A stretch of DNA of 64,000 bases from an uncultured Acidobacteriota bacterium. GTDB taxonomy: Bacteria > Acidobacteriota > Terriglobia > Terriglobales > Acidobacteriaceae. Positions 18,370 through 26,000 of the stretch are shown here, in pieces (the first letter of the stretch is position 1; every line of letters starts with the position of its first letter). The stretch spans positions 124,001-188,000 of the forward strand of contig CAILAC010000008.1 of assembly GCA_903832055.1 (NCBI GenBank), given 5' to 3'. A program made the position numbers and the translations under genes. A model generated the notes under the pieces. It did not search any database. It was not told where the DNA came from and worked only from the letters and a program-made list of their open reading frames with translations.

Positions 18370-18783
18370 TTATGGTTTTGAATTGCGTATCTGCGTGAGT
18401 GCCAAAATCAGGCTCGGGGCCAACTCGCGCAACTGTTGTGAGTGGACGTCAGAGAGCTGATGGAGTGCGCGCTGACCTTGCGCCGTCAGCTCCAGCACTA
18501 CGCATCGGCGATCGTCAGGATCATGAGTTCTGCGCACCAGGTCCGCTGCTTCACACCGTTTACTCAGCTCAACAACGGTATGGTGCCGAAGAACCATAAC
18601 CTCGGCTATATAACCGATCGTCACCTGAGTGCCATTCGGAGCGCCGGCAATCTGCAATAGAAGCTGGTGCTGCTGTGGTTGCAGACCCGTCGCAGCCGCG
18701 GCTTGCTCGCTGAACTGCAGGAAACGCCGAATCTCACGGCGGAATTTAGCCAGATGTTGAATGTCATCGCGTTCAGTAGTCAT
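18370..18783 (-). CDS. MarR family transcriptional regulator
   Basis: DNA-binding protein of 137 residues with the MarR winged-helix fold. The recognition part reads IGYIAEVMVLRHHTVVELSKRCEAADLVRR and the wing is THDPDDRRCVVLELTAQGQRAL, the family hallmark. Helices at both ends would form the dimer. It is the first gene of a two-gene unit with the ClC gene. A perfect 7-bp inverted repeat 23 bases upstream of its start is a strong candidate for its own operator, suggesting autorepression relieved by an unknown ligand or by acidity/anion stress. Confidence 0.92.
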   Translation of the reverse strand: MTTERDDIQHLAKFRREIRRFLQFSEQAAAATGLQPQQHQLLLQIAGAPNGTQVTIGYIAEVMVLRHHTVVELSKRCEAADLVRRTHDPDDRRCVVLELTAQGQRALHQLSDVHSQQLRELAPSLILALTQIRNSKP

Positions 18784-18805
18784 GGATAAAGGTTTCGCTA
18801 TAGAT

Positions 18806-18822
18806 ATATCGTAACACGATAT
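18806..18822. promoter_or_regulatory. Probable MarR operator
   Basis: Perfect inverted repeat ATATCGT-AAC-ACGATAT, 17 bases, located 23 bases upstream of the marR ATG and within an AT-rich promoter-like stretch. The size and symmetry are as expected for a MarR dimer. Confidence 0.75.
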
Positions 18823-18940
18823 TATTTCGTAGGGAATGGAAGACCGCAGTCTTGAGCTGCCTTACTGCCCTGCAGACAGCCGTTGCTCTGCCAAAGGGGT
18901 GCCCGGTGAATGTAGATTTGCTGGCTTTTGCGTATTCCAG

Positions 18941-18990
18941 CCGGGTGCTCCAGGTCCCGCCTCTGGGACCTGGGTTTCTCAAATCCCCAC
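18941..18990. repeat. GGGTGCCCC hairpin repeat
   Basis: CCGGGTGCTCC, then a perfect 9-bp stem CCAGGTCCC/GGGACCTGG with loop GCCTCT, then GGTTTCTCAAATCCCCAC. Same layout as the copies at 11384 and 22500. Confidence 0.75.
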
Positions 18991-19239
18991 AACACCGAAC
19001 CGTCCCACTGGAGCAAGCATCACCCTTCAGGCTACAAGAGCAAAACTACACTTAGGCTCCGGCGCACTGACTCAAGACGCGCAACCCACCCGTTCCGCCC
19101 ACCAAACTACCGCTCGCGAGCATTGTGACTCATTTTCTTACAAAGGTTTCGTAACTCCCCAAGACATCCGCATGTAGACTGTTATCGACTTCCCTCGCCA
19201 CTCCAAACGCTCACCGCACAGTTTCAGGATAATCAGCCC

Positions 19240-22200
19240 GTGTCTAGACTTACTCTTGTCCTCGCCGCATTCCTGTCCATTTCCTCCTTCGCCGCCACCC
19301 CACCCGCCCATCTCGATCAAAACTACGGCAAACTCCCCCAAAGTTTCGGAGCCAATCAGGGCCAGACCGACCCCCAGGTTAAATTCACCTCTCGCGGCCA
19401 GGGCTACTCTCTATTCCTCACCAACTCCGCCGCAGTCCTCTCCCTCTCCAAGACTCCATTCAAATCTGGTTGTCATCCTGAGCAGAGCGAAGGACCTGCT
19501 TCTAACCCTCACCACCCATTTCAACCATGCTCTGCCCAACAATCACCAGACACTCTGCGCATGTCTCTCGCCCACTCCAACCCCGACGCCCTCGTCGAGG
19601 GTACCGACCCCCTCCCCGGTAAGTCCAACTACTTCCTCGGCAACGACCCTGCAAAATGGCACACCGACATCCCCACGTACGCCAAGGTCCGCTATAGCCA
19701 GGTCTACAAAGGCATCGACCTCGTCTACTACGGCAACCAGCGCCAACTTGAATATGACTTCGTCGTCGCCCCCCAAGCCAACCCCAACCAGATCGCCCTG
19801 AAATTTGACGGCGCAACCAAACTCCACCTAACCCGCTCAGGCGACCTCGAAGTGATCGCAAAAAGCGGCCAAATCGCCTTCCACAAACCAGAAATCTACC
19901 AAACCAAAGACGGCCACCACGTCCCAATCTCCGGTAGGTTCACCCTCGCCGCCAATAATTCCATCGCCTTCCAAATCGGCACCTACGACCACACCCAACC
20001 CCTCACCATTGACCCCGTCCTTGGTTATTCAACTTACCTCGGCGGCTCCACGAACGACGAGGCCAATGCAATTGCCGTTGACGCCAGCGGACACGCCTAT
20101 ATAACCGGGCAAACACAATCGATAGATTTCCCAGTGACAAGCGGGGCGTATAAGACGACAAATCAAAATCTCGGATCCGGTCTTGCCTTTATAACAAAAC
20201 TCAATCCCACGGGCACGGCTCTCATATACTCCACCTACTTGGGTTCCGATGGTGGCGTCGACGGTAAGTCCATCGCCATCGACATCTCCGGAAATGCCTA
20301 TATTACAGGCCCTACAACGTCATTACAATTCCCAGTCACAAGTAACGCCTTCCAAAGTACAAACAATGCGGGTCTGGGCGAGACAGCTTTTGTGACTAAA
20401 CTTAACCCCACTGGATCCTCACTAGTCTACTCCACATATTTAGGTGGAAATTATTACGACTATAGCAATGCTATAGCCATTGATTCATTGGGGAACGCAT
20501 ACATCATCGGGGCCACAGAGTCACCGAAATTTCCAGTAACAATCGGCGCAATCCAGTCCAAGAATGTTGATGGTTTGGGGGGTACTGCCTTCCTAACCAA
20601 ACTAAACCCTGAGGGAACAGGACTCGTTTACTCAACTCTGCTCGGAGGAATTAAAGCAAGCGAAGGACGATCCATCGCAGTCGACAACTCGGGCAATGCT
20701 TACGTCACCGGACATGGGGCCTTCCCCTTGGCCAGCGGTGTATCCAACACCAAAGGCGGCGGGGTCGGAGTCGCAGAGATCAACCCCACAGGAACCGGAT
20801 TAGTTTTTTCAACATTCTTCGGCGGAACTACTTTCGACCAAGGTAACTCAATTGCCATAGACAGCTCTGGAAGCGCATATATTACGGGCTACACACTTTC
20901 TTCAGATTTCCCCGTCACCCAAGGTGCATTTATGACTACCAATAAGGTAGGCGGGGATGGTGTTGCCTTTGTAGCCAAGCTAAATCCGGCGGGGACAGAC
21001 CTCGTCTACTCCACGTATCTCGGTGGATCGCTTGGAACAGGTGACCGAGCCAACTCAATCGTTATAGACACTTCCGGGAATGCCTTTATCACGGGCATTA
21101 CGAAGTCACTGGATTTCCCCGTAACGAGCAACGCATTCCAAATGGTAAATAATGAGAACGCTCATTACGGAACAGCATTTCTCACCGAACTCAATCCGAC
21201 GGGCTCCGCGCTAATCTACTCCACGTTTTTAGGCGGCTCTGATTACGAAGTCGGCAACGCAATCGAGCTTGATAGCTTTGGGAATATATACCTCGCTGGC
21301 TCTACAGCATCCTCAGACTTCCCAATAACATCTGGTGTACTTCAACCTACAAACAAGAATGTAGGCGGAACGAATACGGCCTTCATTACGAAATTCGATC
21401 CAAACTCCGCTTCAACCACCACAACGATCACCTCAAGCGCCAACCCCGCGACAACTGGCTCTAGCATCATCTTCTCCGCGACTGTCAAGGCCGCCTCAGT
21501 TACGCCATCCGGAACTGTCACGTTCATCGTCGACGGTCAAACTGTCAGCACGACTACACTCTCGAATTCCGGCATCGCTGACTACGTCACTTCTGCATTG
21601 GCAGCAGGGAGCCACACAGTAACCGCCTCGTACCAGGGAGACGTATCGCTAGCACCGTCGGAGAGCGCGCCGCTTTTAGAGACAATTCTCCGACCCCAAG
21701 TTGCAGCGCCGACCTTCTCGCCCGCTGTTGGCAACTACTCATTGCCCCAGAGAGTTACCCTGACAGACAGCACCAAAGGGGCAGTAATCTACTACACAAC
21801 CGATTTAACACTACCCGTCACAACAGTCACCCAATATACCGGAGCCATTCCAGTAAATTCCACCACCACCATCAAAGCATTCGCCATCGCACCCGGCTAC
21901 ACGAACAGTATCTTCGTATCCGGCACCTACAGCATCGTTGTCATTCGTACTGCTGCGCCCACATTTACGCCGGCCCCGGGCATCTATCACGTAGCGCCGA
22001 CTGTTAGCATCTCGGATGCGACCCCCAAGGCGACCATCTACTACACGACCGACGGCACGACCCCAACTACAAGTTCCCCGAGGTACTTGGGAGCAACTCG
22101 CATCACAAAGTCAGTTACCTTCAAAGCGATTGCTATCGCCAATGGTTTCAGTACCAGCAGTGTGACCTCGGCCACCTACACTGTTCACTTCCCGCCGGTT

Positions 22201-22485
22201 GTAACGACCCAATCAGCAACCGCAATTCAGACCACACAAGCCAACTTGAACAGCTCGATCAACGGCAAAAATCAGACTAGCAAGGCCTGGTTCGTCTATG
22301 GCACCAGCCAGACAGCCCTTACCAAGCAAACAGCCATTACTCAACTGCCCGCCAGCCTCACCAACCAGATTTTTGCGGTCCCGCTGACCGGACTCAAATC
22401 CCAGACCACCTACTACTACCAGGCAGTAGCACAGACCCAAGGCGGCACAGTGTCAGGCTCAGTCCTCAGTTTCAAAACGAAATAG
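19240..22485 (+). CDS. Secreted SBBP-repeat protein with chitobiase-like modules
   Basis: Exported protein of 1081 residues; GTG start and signal peptide (MSRLTLVLAAFLSISSFAA). Residues 25-260 are the conserved N-terminal domain of SBBP proteins (FGANQGQTDPQVKF; LPGKSNYFLGNDPAKW; GIDLVYYGNQRQLEYDF). About eight beta-propeller repeats of the form YSTYLGGS...GNAYITG...FPVT follow between residues 262 and 725. Then come a bacterial Ig-like domain (about 730-820), two chitobiase-type C-terminal modules (PTFTPAPGIYHVAPTVSISD) and a fibronectin-III-like end. Residues about 75-105 carry an interspersed repeat translated as CHPEQSEGP. It probably acts at the cell surface; no enzymatic motif was seen. 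Confidence 0.88.
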   Translation: MSRLTLVLAAFLSISSFAATPPAHLDQNYGKLPQSFGANQGQTDPQVKFTSRGQGYSLFLTNSAAVLSLSKTPFKSGCHPEQSEGPASNPHHPFQPCSAQQSPDTLRMSLAHSNPDALVEGTDPLPGKSNYFLGNDPAKWHTDIPTYAKVRYSQVYKGIDLVYYGNQRQLEYDFVVAPQANPNQIALKFDGATKLHLTRSGDLEVIAKSGQIAFHKPEIYQTKDGHHVPISGRFTLAANNSIAFQIGTYDHTQPLTIDPVLGYSTYLGGSTNDEANAIAVDASGHAYITGQTQSIDFPVTSGAYKTTNQNLGSGLAFITKLNPTGTALIYSTYLGSDGGVDGKSIAIDISGNAYITGPTTSLQFPVTSNAFQSTNNAGLGETAFVTKLNPTGSSLVYSTYLGGNYYDYSNAIAIDSLGNAYIIGATESPKFPVTIGAIQSKNVDGLGGTAFLTKLNPEGTGLVYSTLLGGIKASEGRSIAVDNSGNAYVTGHGAFPLASGVSNTKGGGVGVAEINPTGTGLVFSTFFGGTTFDQGNSIAIDSSGSAYITGYTLSSDFPVTQGAFMTTNKVGGDGVAFVAKLNPAGTDLVYSTYLGGSLGTGDRANSIVIDTSGNAFITGITKSLDFPVTSNAFQMVNNENAHYGTAFLTELNPTGSALIYSTFLGGSDYEVGNAIELDSFGNIYLAGSTASSDFPITSGVLQPTNKNVGGTNTAFITKFDPNSASTTTTITSSANPATTGSSIIFSATVKAASVTPSGTVTFIVDGQTVSTTTLSNSGIADYVTSALAAGSHTVTASYQGDVSLAPSESAPLLETILRPQVAAPTFSPAVGNYSLPQRVTLTDSTKGAVIYYTTDLTLPVTTVTQYTGAIPVNSTTTIKAFAIAPGYTNSIFVSGTYSIVVIRTAAPTFTPAPGIYHVAPTVSISDATPKATIYYTTDGTTPTTSSPRYLGATRITKSVTFKAIAIANGFSTSSVTSATYTVHFPPVVTTQSATAIQTTQANLNSSINGKNQTSKAWFVYGTSQTALTKQTAITQLPASLTNQIFAVPLTGLKSQTTYYYQAVAQTQGGTVSGSVLSFKTK
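19470..19500. repeat. TGTCATCCTGAGC interspersed repeat inside a gene
   Basis: TGTCATCCTGAGCAGAGCG and the following AAGGACCTGC match a repeat type seen widely between genes in acidobacteria and other bacteria (recalled, not searched). Here it is in frame within the SBBP protein gene, encoding CHPEQSEGPA, with inserted sequence reaching to about 19555. Confidence 0.7.
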
Positions 22486-22499
22486 TCGGAGACTCGCGG

Positions 22500-22527
22500 T
22501 CCCAGGTCCCGCCCTTGGGACCTGGGA
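22500..22527. repeat. GGGTGCCCC-type hairpin after the SBBP gene
   Basis: Perfect 11-bp stem TCCCAGGTCCC/GGGACCTGGGA with loop GCCCTT, 15 bases after the SBBP gene stop codon. The stem is nearly identical to the copy at 18941, but the GGGTGC prefix is missing. It may also help end transcription, though no T-run follows. Confidence 0.72.
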
Positions 22528-22722
22528 TCCCATCTCCACCGTGGAACAAAGCCCGTGAAATATAGCATTTTGGCTATGGGCAAAATCCACCTGTTGCGAA
22601 TGCACAAAGCCCCTAAATTCCCCGCAAACCCATCTCCGTCAATCCAAAGCAGTTCCAACAAATTCCCTTGACAAATCCCGCCCCGCAATCAAACCCAAAA
22701 GTGTTCCACGTGCAACAATCCG

Positions 22723-23706
22723 CTACCGCCCCCGTGCTACCAGGTACAAAAGCCCAAAAATCAAAATCGGCAGCAGCGCCAAAACCCCATACAAAACCAG
22801 CCGCCGCCGCCCCGGCCCCTCCTCGGATTCCTCGCTATCCCCCAAACCGCGCTCCATCACACCCACTTCAGCCAGATGCTCCAGATCGTGCGCAAACTCC
22901 CGCGCATGCGGATAGCGGTTCTTCGGCTCCCTCTCCAGCGCCCGGTAAATCACCTCTTGCAGTTGCTTTGAAATCGACTTCTCCAGGCTCCGCGGTGCGG
23001 GCGGCGCATTCATCAGCCGCTCATTCATCACCGCAAACGGATTTGGCCCGGAAAACGGCACCCGTCCCGTCAGCATCTCGTACAGCATCACGCCGGTTGA
23101 ATAAATATCGCTCCGCGCGTCCCCGCGCTTGCCCCGCACCTGCTCCGGCGAAATATAGTCCGGCGTCCCCATGCTTGGGGAAAACTTCGCAAACGTAAGC
23201 CTTCGCGAACCGGCGTTGGCTGCAATCCCAAAATCAATCAGCCGAATATGGTCCTGCTCATCCACCATGATGTTTTCAGGCTTCAGATCGCGATGCACCA
23301 CACCGTGTGCGTGCAAATGCTCCAGCGCCTCGCAGATTGCCCCCGTCAATTTCACCGCCAGCGCCACCGGCAGCTTCTTCTCTTCATTCAGAATTGTCCG
23401 TAGCAGCCGCCCGTCAATCCACTCCATCACCATGTACACACGTGACCGGTCAGGGTTGGGATACACCTTCATCACTCCCGGATGGTCGATCGTGCGGCCA
23501 ATCTCTTCTTCGCGCTCAAACCGCTCCACCAGCGCCGGGTCGCTCTCGATCTCAGGATGCGGCAGCTTGATGGCCACCCGCTGGCCGGTGTTCAGGTCGC
23601 GCGCGCGCAGCACCGTCGCCATACCGCTGGTCGCAGCAATGCTTTCGATCTCAAAGTGATCGAGTTTGTCTCCCGGTTCAATGTGCAAATTTGAAGTCAG
23701 CGTCAC
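22723..23706 (-). CDS. Membrane-anchored Ser/Thr protein kinase (Hanks type)
   Basis: Protein of 327 residues: kinase domain (about 15-275) and one C-terminal transmembrane helix (VLYGVLALLPILIFGLLYLV), so the C-terminus has no extracytoplasmic sensor. The GTG at 23706 overlaps the phosphatase stop by four bases (GTGA). Catalytic elements are VAIKLP (lysine), HRDLKPENIM and LIDFG, with GTPDYISPEQ as the activation segment end. The glycine loop is odd: the ungapped match to GxGGMG reads ATSGMA, so all three conserved glycines are replaced (A25, S27, A30). It is translationally coupled to the PP2C phosphatase, the usual opposing partner. Confidence 0.92.
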   Translation of the reverse strand: MTLTSNLHIEPGDKLDHFEIESIAATSGMATVLRARDLNTGQRVAIKLPHPEIESDPALVERFEREEEIGRTIDHPGVMKVYPNPDRSRVYMVMEWIDGRLLRTILNEEKKLPVALAVKLTGAICEALEHLHAHGVVHRDLKPENIMVDEQDHIRLIDFGIAANAGSRRLTFAKFSPSMGTPDYISPEQVRGKRGDARSDIYSTGVMLYEMLTGRVPFSGPNPFAVMNERLMNAPPAPRSLEKSISKQLQEVIYRALEREPKNRYPHAREFAHDLEHLAEVGVMERGLGDSEESEEGPGRRRLVLYGVLALLPILIFGLLYLVARGR

Positions 23707-24518
23707 AGAAGGCGATAAGGGCGTCCGCGGTACAGCCCCATCCTCTCCACACCCTTCACACGAATGACCTGTGCGCTGATGTTGTCGTGACCGCCGGCGT
23801 CGTTTGCTGCTTCGACCAGGCGCGCGGCCGCAGTGGCCAGGTCGCTGGTCGAGTGCAGCAGAGCCGCGATCCGCTGCTCTGGCACAAATCCATGCAGGCC
23901 GTCTGAACAAAGCAGCAGCAAATCGCCGGGCATGATATTCACCGTAATCGTGTCGGCGGCTACAAACATTTCATTGCCCAGGCTGCGAGTGAGAATGTGG
24001 CGATTCTCAGCCACATCGGCCTCGGCCTGGGAGAGGATTCCGAGCCGCATCTGCTCTGCTACCACTGTATGATCTCGCGTGAGTTGCGCCCCGGAACCGT
24101 GCCTGTAGAGGTAGCAGCGCGAGTCTCCCACATGCGAAATTACTGCTGAATCGAAACGCAGCGCGCAGGCCACGAGGGTCGTTGCCATGCGGCCGCCGCT
24201 AACTGGCGCGCCGATGCCGCCTCGACCCTGGCCGCCGTCGTAGACTGCCATGTTCGCTTCCTGCACCAGCTTCGGCAGCAGCGATACATGCATTACGCCC
24301 TTGGGGATTTTTTTGAACCCGTTCACAACGGTGTCGATTGCGAGCTTTGAAGCAACCTCGCCGCGATCCTGCCCACCCAAACCGTCAGCGAGAGCAAACA
24401 GCCATCCCTGCGACTGAACTTTGGCCGGCGTCTCTGGCACGACGTGCCCGAGAAAGTCTTCGTTGTGATCCCGAACCCGGCCGGTGTCAGAGATCTCGGC
24501 AAACTCGATATTTAACAT
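23703..24518 (-). CDS. PP2C-family protein phosphatase
   Basis: Cytoplasmic metal-dependent Ser/Thr phosphatase of 271 residues. Metal-binding motifs are intact: RDHNED near residue 16, ALADGLGGQDRGEVAS near residue 42, SHVGDSRCYLYR, CSDGLHG and the final GGHDNIS. It is the natural antagonist of the kinase encoded directly downstream with a four-base overlap. The ATG has a GGAG ten bases upstream. A possible 32-residue reading frame overlaps its start by seven bases. Confidence 0.94.
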   Translation of the reverse strand: MLNIEFAEISDTGRVRDHNEDFLGHVVPETPAKVQSQGWLFALADGLGGQDRGEVASKLAIDTVVNGFKKIPKGVMHVSLLPKLVQEANMAVYDGGQGRGGIGAPVSGGRMATTLVACALRFDSAVISHVGDSRCYLYRHGSGAQLTRDHTVVAEQMRLGILSQAEADVAENRHILTRSLGNEMFVAADTITVNIMPGDLLLLCSDGLHGFVPEQRIAALLHSTSDLATAAARLVEAANDAGGHDNISAQVIRVKGVERMGLYRGRPYRLL

Positions 24519-24610
24519 CTATATTTCTCCAGAATCCGCTTCAATTCTCGACTGGTGACGATTCGGCGCCCGTGCGCTCGTTGGGCCAGGTCTGCATTCC
24601 AGGTCCGCAT
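24512..24610 (-). CDS. Possible 32-residue leader peptide before PP2C
   Basis: A short frame starting ATG CGG ACC at 24610 and ending TAA inside the first codons of the phosphatase gene (7-base overlap). It encodes a basic, helix-prone peptide ending RELKRILEKYRC. The first codons contain a near-perfect 13-base direct repeat (CCAGGTCTGCATT/CCAGGTCCGCATT on the plus strand). Overlap with the next start suggests coupling, but no clear ribosome site precedes it and no homologue is known to me. It may be chance. Confidence 0.25.
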   Translation of the reverse strand: MRTWNADLAQRAHGRRIVTSRELKRILEKYRC

Positions 24611-24887
24611 TCAACCAAATTCCAGCATGTTCAACAAGCGGAGGTAGATACAACCCAATATACCGCCTTGAACCCTCCGCTTCCAGCCCAAGCCGCCCCG
24701 CCCGAGCCTCGTGCTTAATGGCGATTCACCACGAAGCCGACCACTTTCTGCGATTCGATTTCCGTGACCCATTCAAGAGCAAGATTCAATAGAAAGACCG
24801 TTTCCCGCTTGAAGGCCCCGCTTCCGCTCTGTACAGTGAAGAACGCGCCCCAATTTCAAAGCTGTGGCGCATATCCGGGAGACACTC
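24611..24887. other. Divergent intergenic region
   Basis: No gene supported. It should carry the promoters of the phosphatase-kinase pair (minus) and of the amidohydrolase (plus), but no clear elements were seen. A minus-strand frame of about 43 codons (24719-24847) reads like protein but has no start codon. Confidence 0.45.
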
Positions 24888-25862
24888 ATGCATCGGCGTG
24901 ACCTATTGAAACTGACGGCACTCGGCAGCACGGCAACCCTGTTTGCCCCCGGAGAACTGCTCTCTGCAGTCCGCACGCCGATTCTTGACGCCCACATCCA
25001 TCTCTTTGACCCAACGCGGCCCGGCGGTATTCCCTGGCCGACGCCGGCAGACACCGTGCTGTACAGGCCAGCCCTACCCGACCGCTACCGGAAGATGGCC
25101 ACCCAACGAGGCATCGTCGGCGCTATCGCAGTGGAAGCCAGCCCGCTCGCTACCGACAACCAGTGGCTGCTCGACATTGCGGCCAAAAGTCCGATGATCG
25201 TTGGCGTGATCGGAGACCTGGTCCCGACCGCCGCCGATTACCGCACGGACCTTGACCGTCTCCACGCCAATCCGCTGTTCCTCGGTTTTCGCTACGGCAA
25301 TCTGTGGGACCGCGACCTCGCAACAGACCTCGACAAACCGGGCTTCTTCGACGGTCTCCGCGCACTGGCACAGGCTGGCCTGGTCTTTGAGAGCGCCAAT
25401 CCAAATCCTGCGCTTATCCGGGCGCTGCTGCGCGTCGCCGAGAAGGTTCCGGATCTGCGCATGGTCATCGACCACCTGCCCCATGCAGTACTTCCCACCG
25501 AAGCCAGCGCCTTGGATGCTTACGAATCGAACCTGCAGGCACTTGCCCAACATCCCGGCGTCTTCATCAAACTCTCCGAAATCCCGGTGGTCGCCAACGG
25601 AAAGATCATCACCGACCCTGCTTTTTACAAGTCCAAACTCGACCATCTCTGGGGCCTTTTTGGCGAAGATCGGGTGCTCTTTGGCAGCGACTGGCCGAAC
25701 AGCGACACCACGGCATCTTTTGACCAGACTCTGCGCATTGTGAACAACTTCATTGCGACAAAATCTCCGAAGGCGCGAGAAAAGTACTTCTACATGAATT
25801 CGGTCGCCGCGTACCGGTGGCACAGTAGACTGCCCAATCAACCCACATACTTGAGAGAATGA
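24888..25862 (+). CDS. Amidohydrolase, sugar lactonase-like (amidohydrolase-2)
   Basis: TIM-barrel hydrolase of 324 residues. The ATG at 24888 follows GGGAGA and begins MHRRDLLKLTALGS, which resembles a twin-arginine export signal. The metal motif HIH is in LDAHIHLFDP, with later VIDHLPHA and the terminal aspartate in VLFGSDWPN. The family includes L-rhamnono- and L-fucono-lactonases and 2-pyrone-dicarboxylate lactonase. Its neighbour 138 bases downstream is a GH106 alpha-L-rhamnosidase, so a role in L-rhamnose lactone hydrolysis is plausible. That part is inference from context. Confidence 0.8.
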   Translation: MHRRDLLKLTALGSTATLFAPGELLSAVRTPILDAHIHLFDPTRPGGIPWPTPADTVLYRPALPDRYRKMATQRGIVGAIAVEASPLATDNQWLLDIAAKSPMIVGVIGDLVPTAADYRTDLDRLHANPLFLGFRYGNLWDRDLATDLDKPGFFDGLRALAQAGLVFESANPNPALIRALLRVAEKVPDLRMVIDHLPHAVLPTEASALDAYESNLQALAQHPGVFIKLSEIPVVANGKIITDPAFYKSKLDHLWGLFGEDRVLFGSDWPNSDTTASFDQTLRIVNNFIATKSPKAREKYFYMNSVAAYRWHSRLPNQPTYLRE

Positions 25863-25886
25863 TTCATACTTCAAATAGAAAAGTGT

Positions 25887-25916
25887 TTGCCTTTCGAATT
25901 TTCCGCCTGCTATTAT
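25887..25916 (+). promoter_or_regulatory. Candidate promoter of the rhamnosidase gene
   Basis: TTGCCT, 18-base spacer, TATTAT, placed 85 bases upstream of the GH106 start in the gap after the amidohydrolase gene. Confidence 0.4.
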
Positions 25917-26000
25917 CCGCTTCGCTGACCTAAACGCCACTTCTCTTGCTCCAAACGGGCGGCCAGCTGTCCACACTTTGAAACCGGGAGACCCACACTT

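Larger units (their letters stand above)
18784..19239. other. Divergent intergenic region: operator and hairpin repeat
   Basis: About 450 bases without a supported gene. It holds the marR palindrome (18806-18822), a GGGTGCTCC hairpin repeat copy (18941-18990) and the upstream region of the SBBP protein gene. Short open frames on both strands have no family character. Confidence 0.6.

Noticed and set aside
24719-24847. Minus-strand frame of about 43 codons that looks protein-like (QSGSGAFKRETVFLLNLALE)
   Set aside because: No start codon other than an internal TTG, and the upstream codon is a stop; no homologue known.
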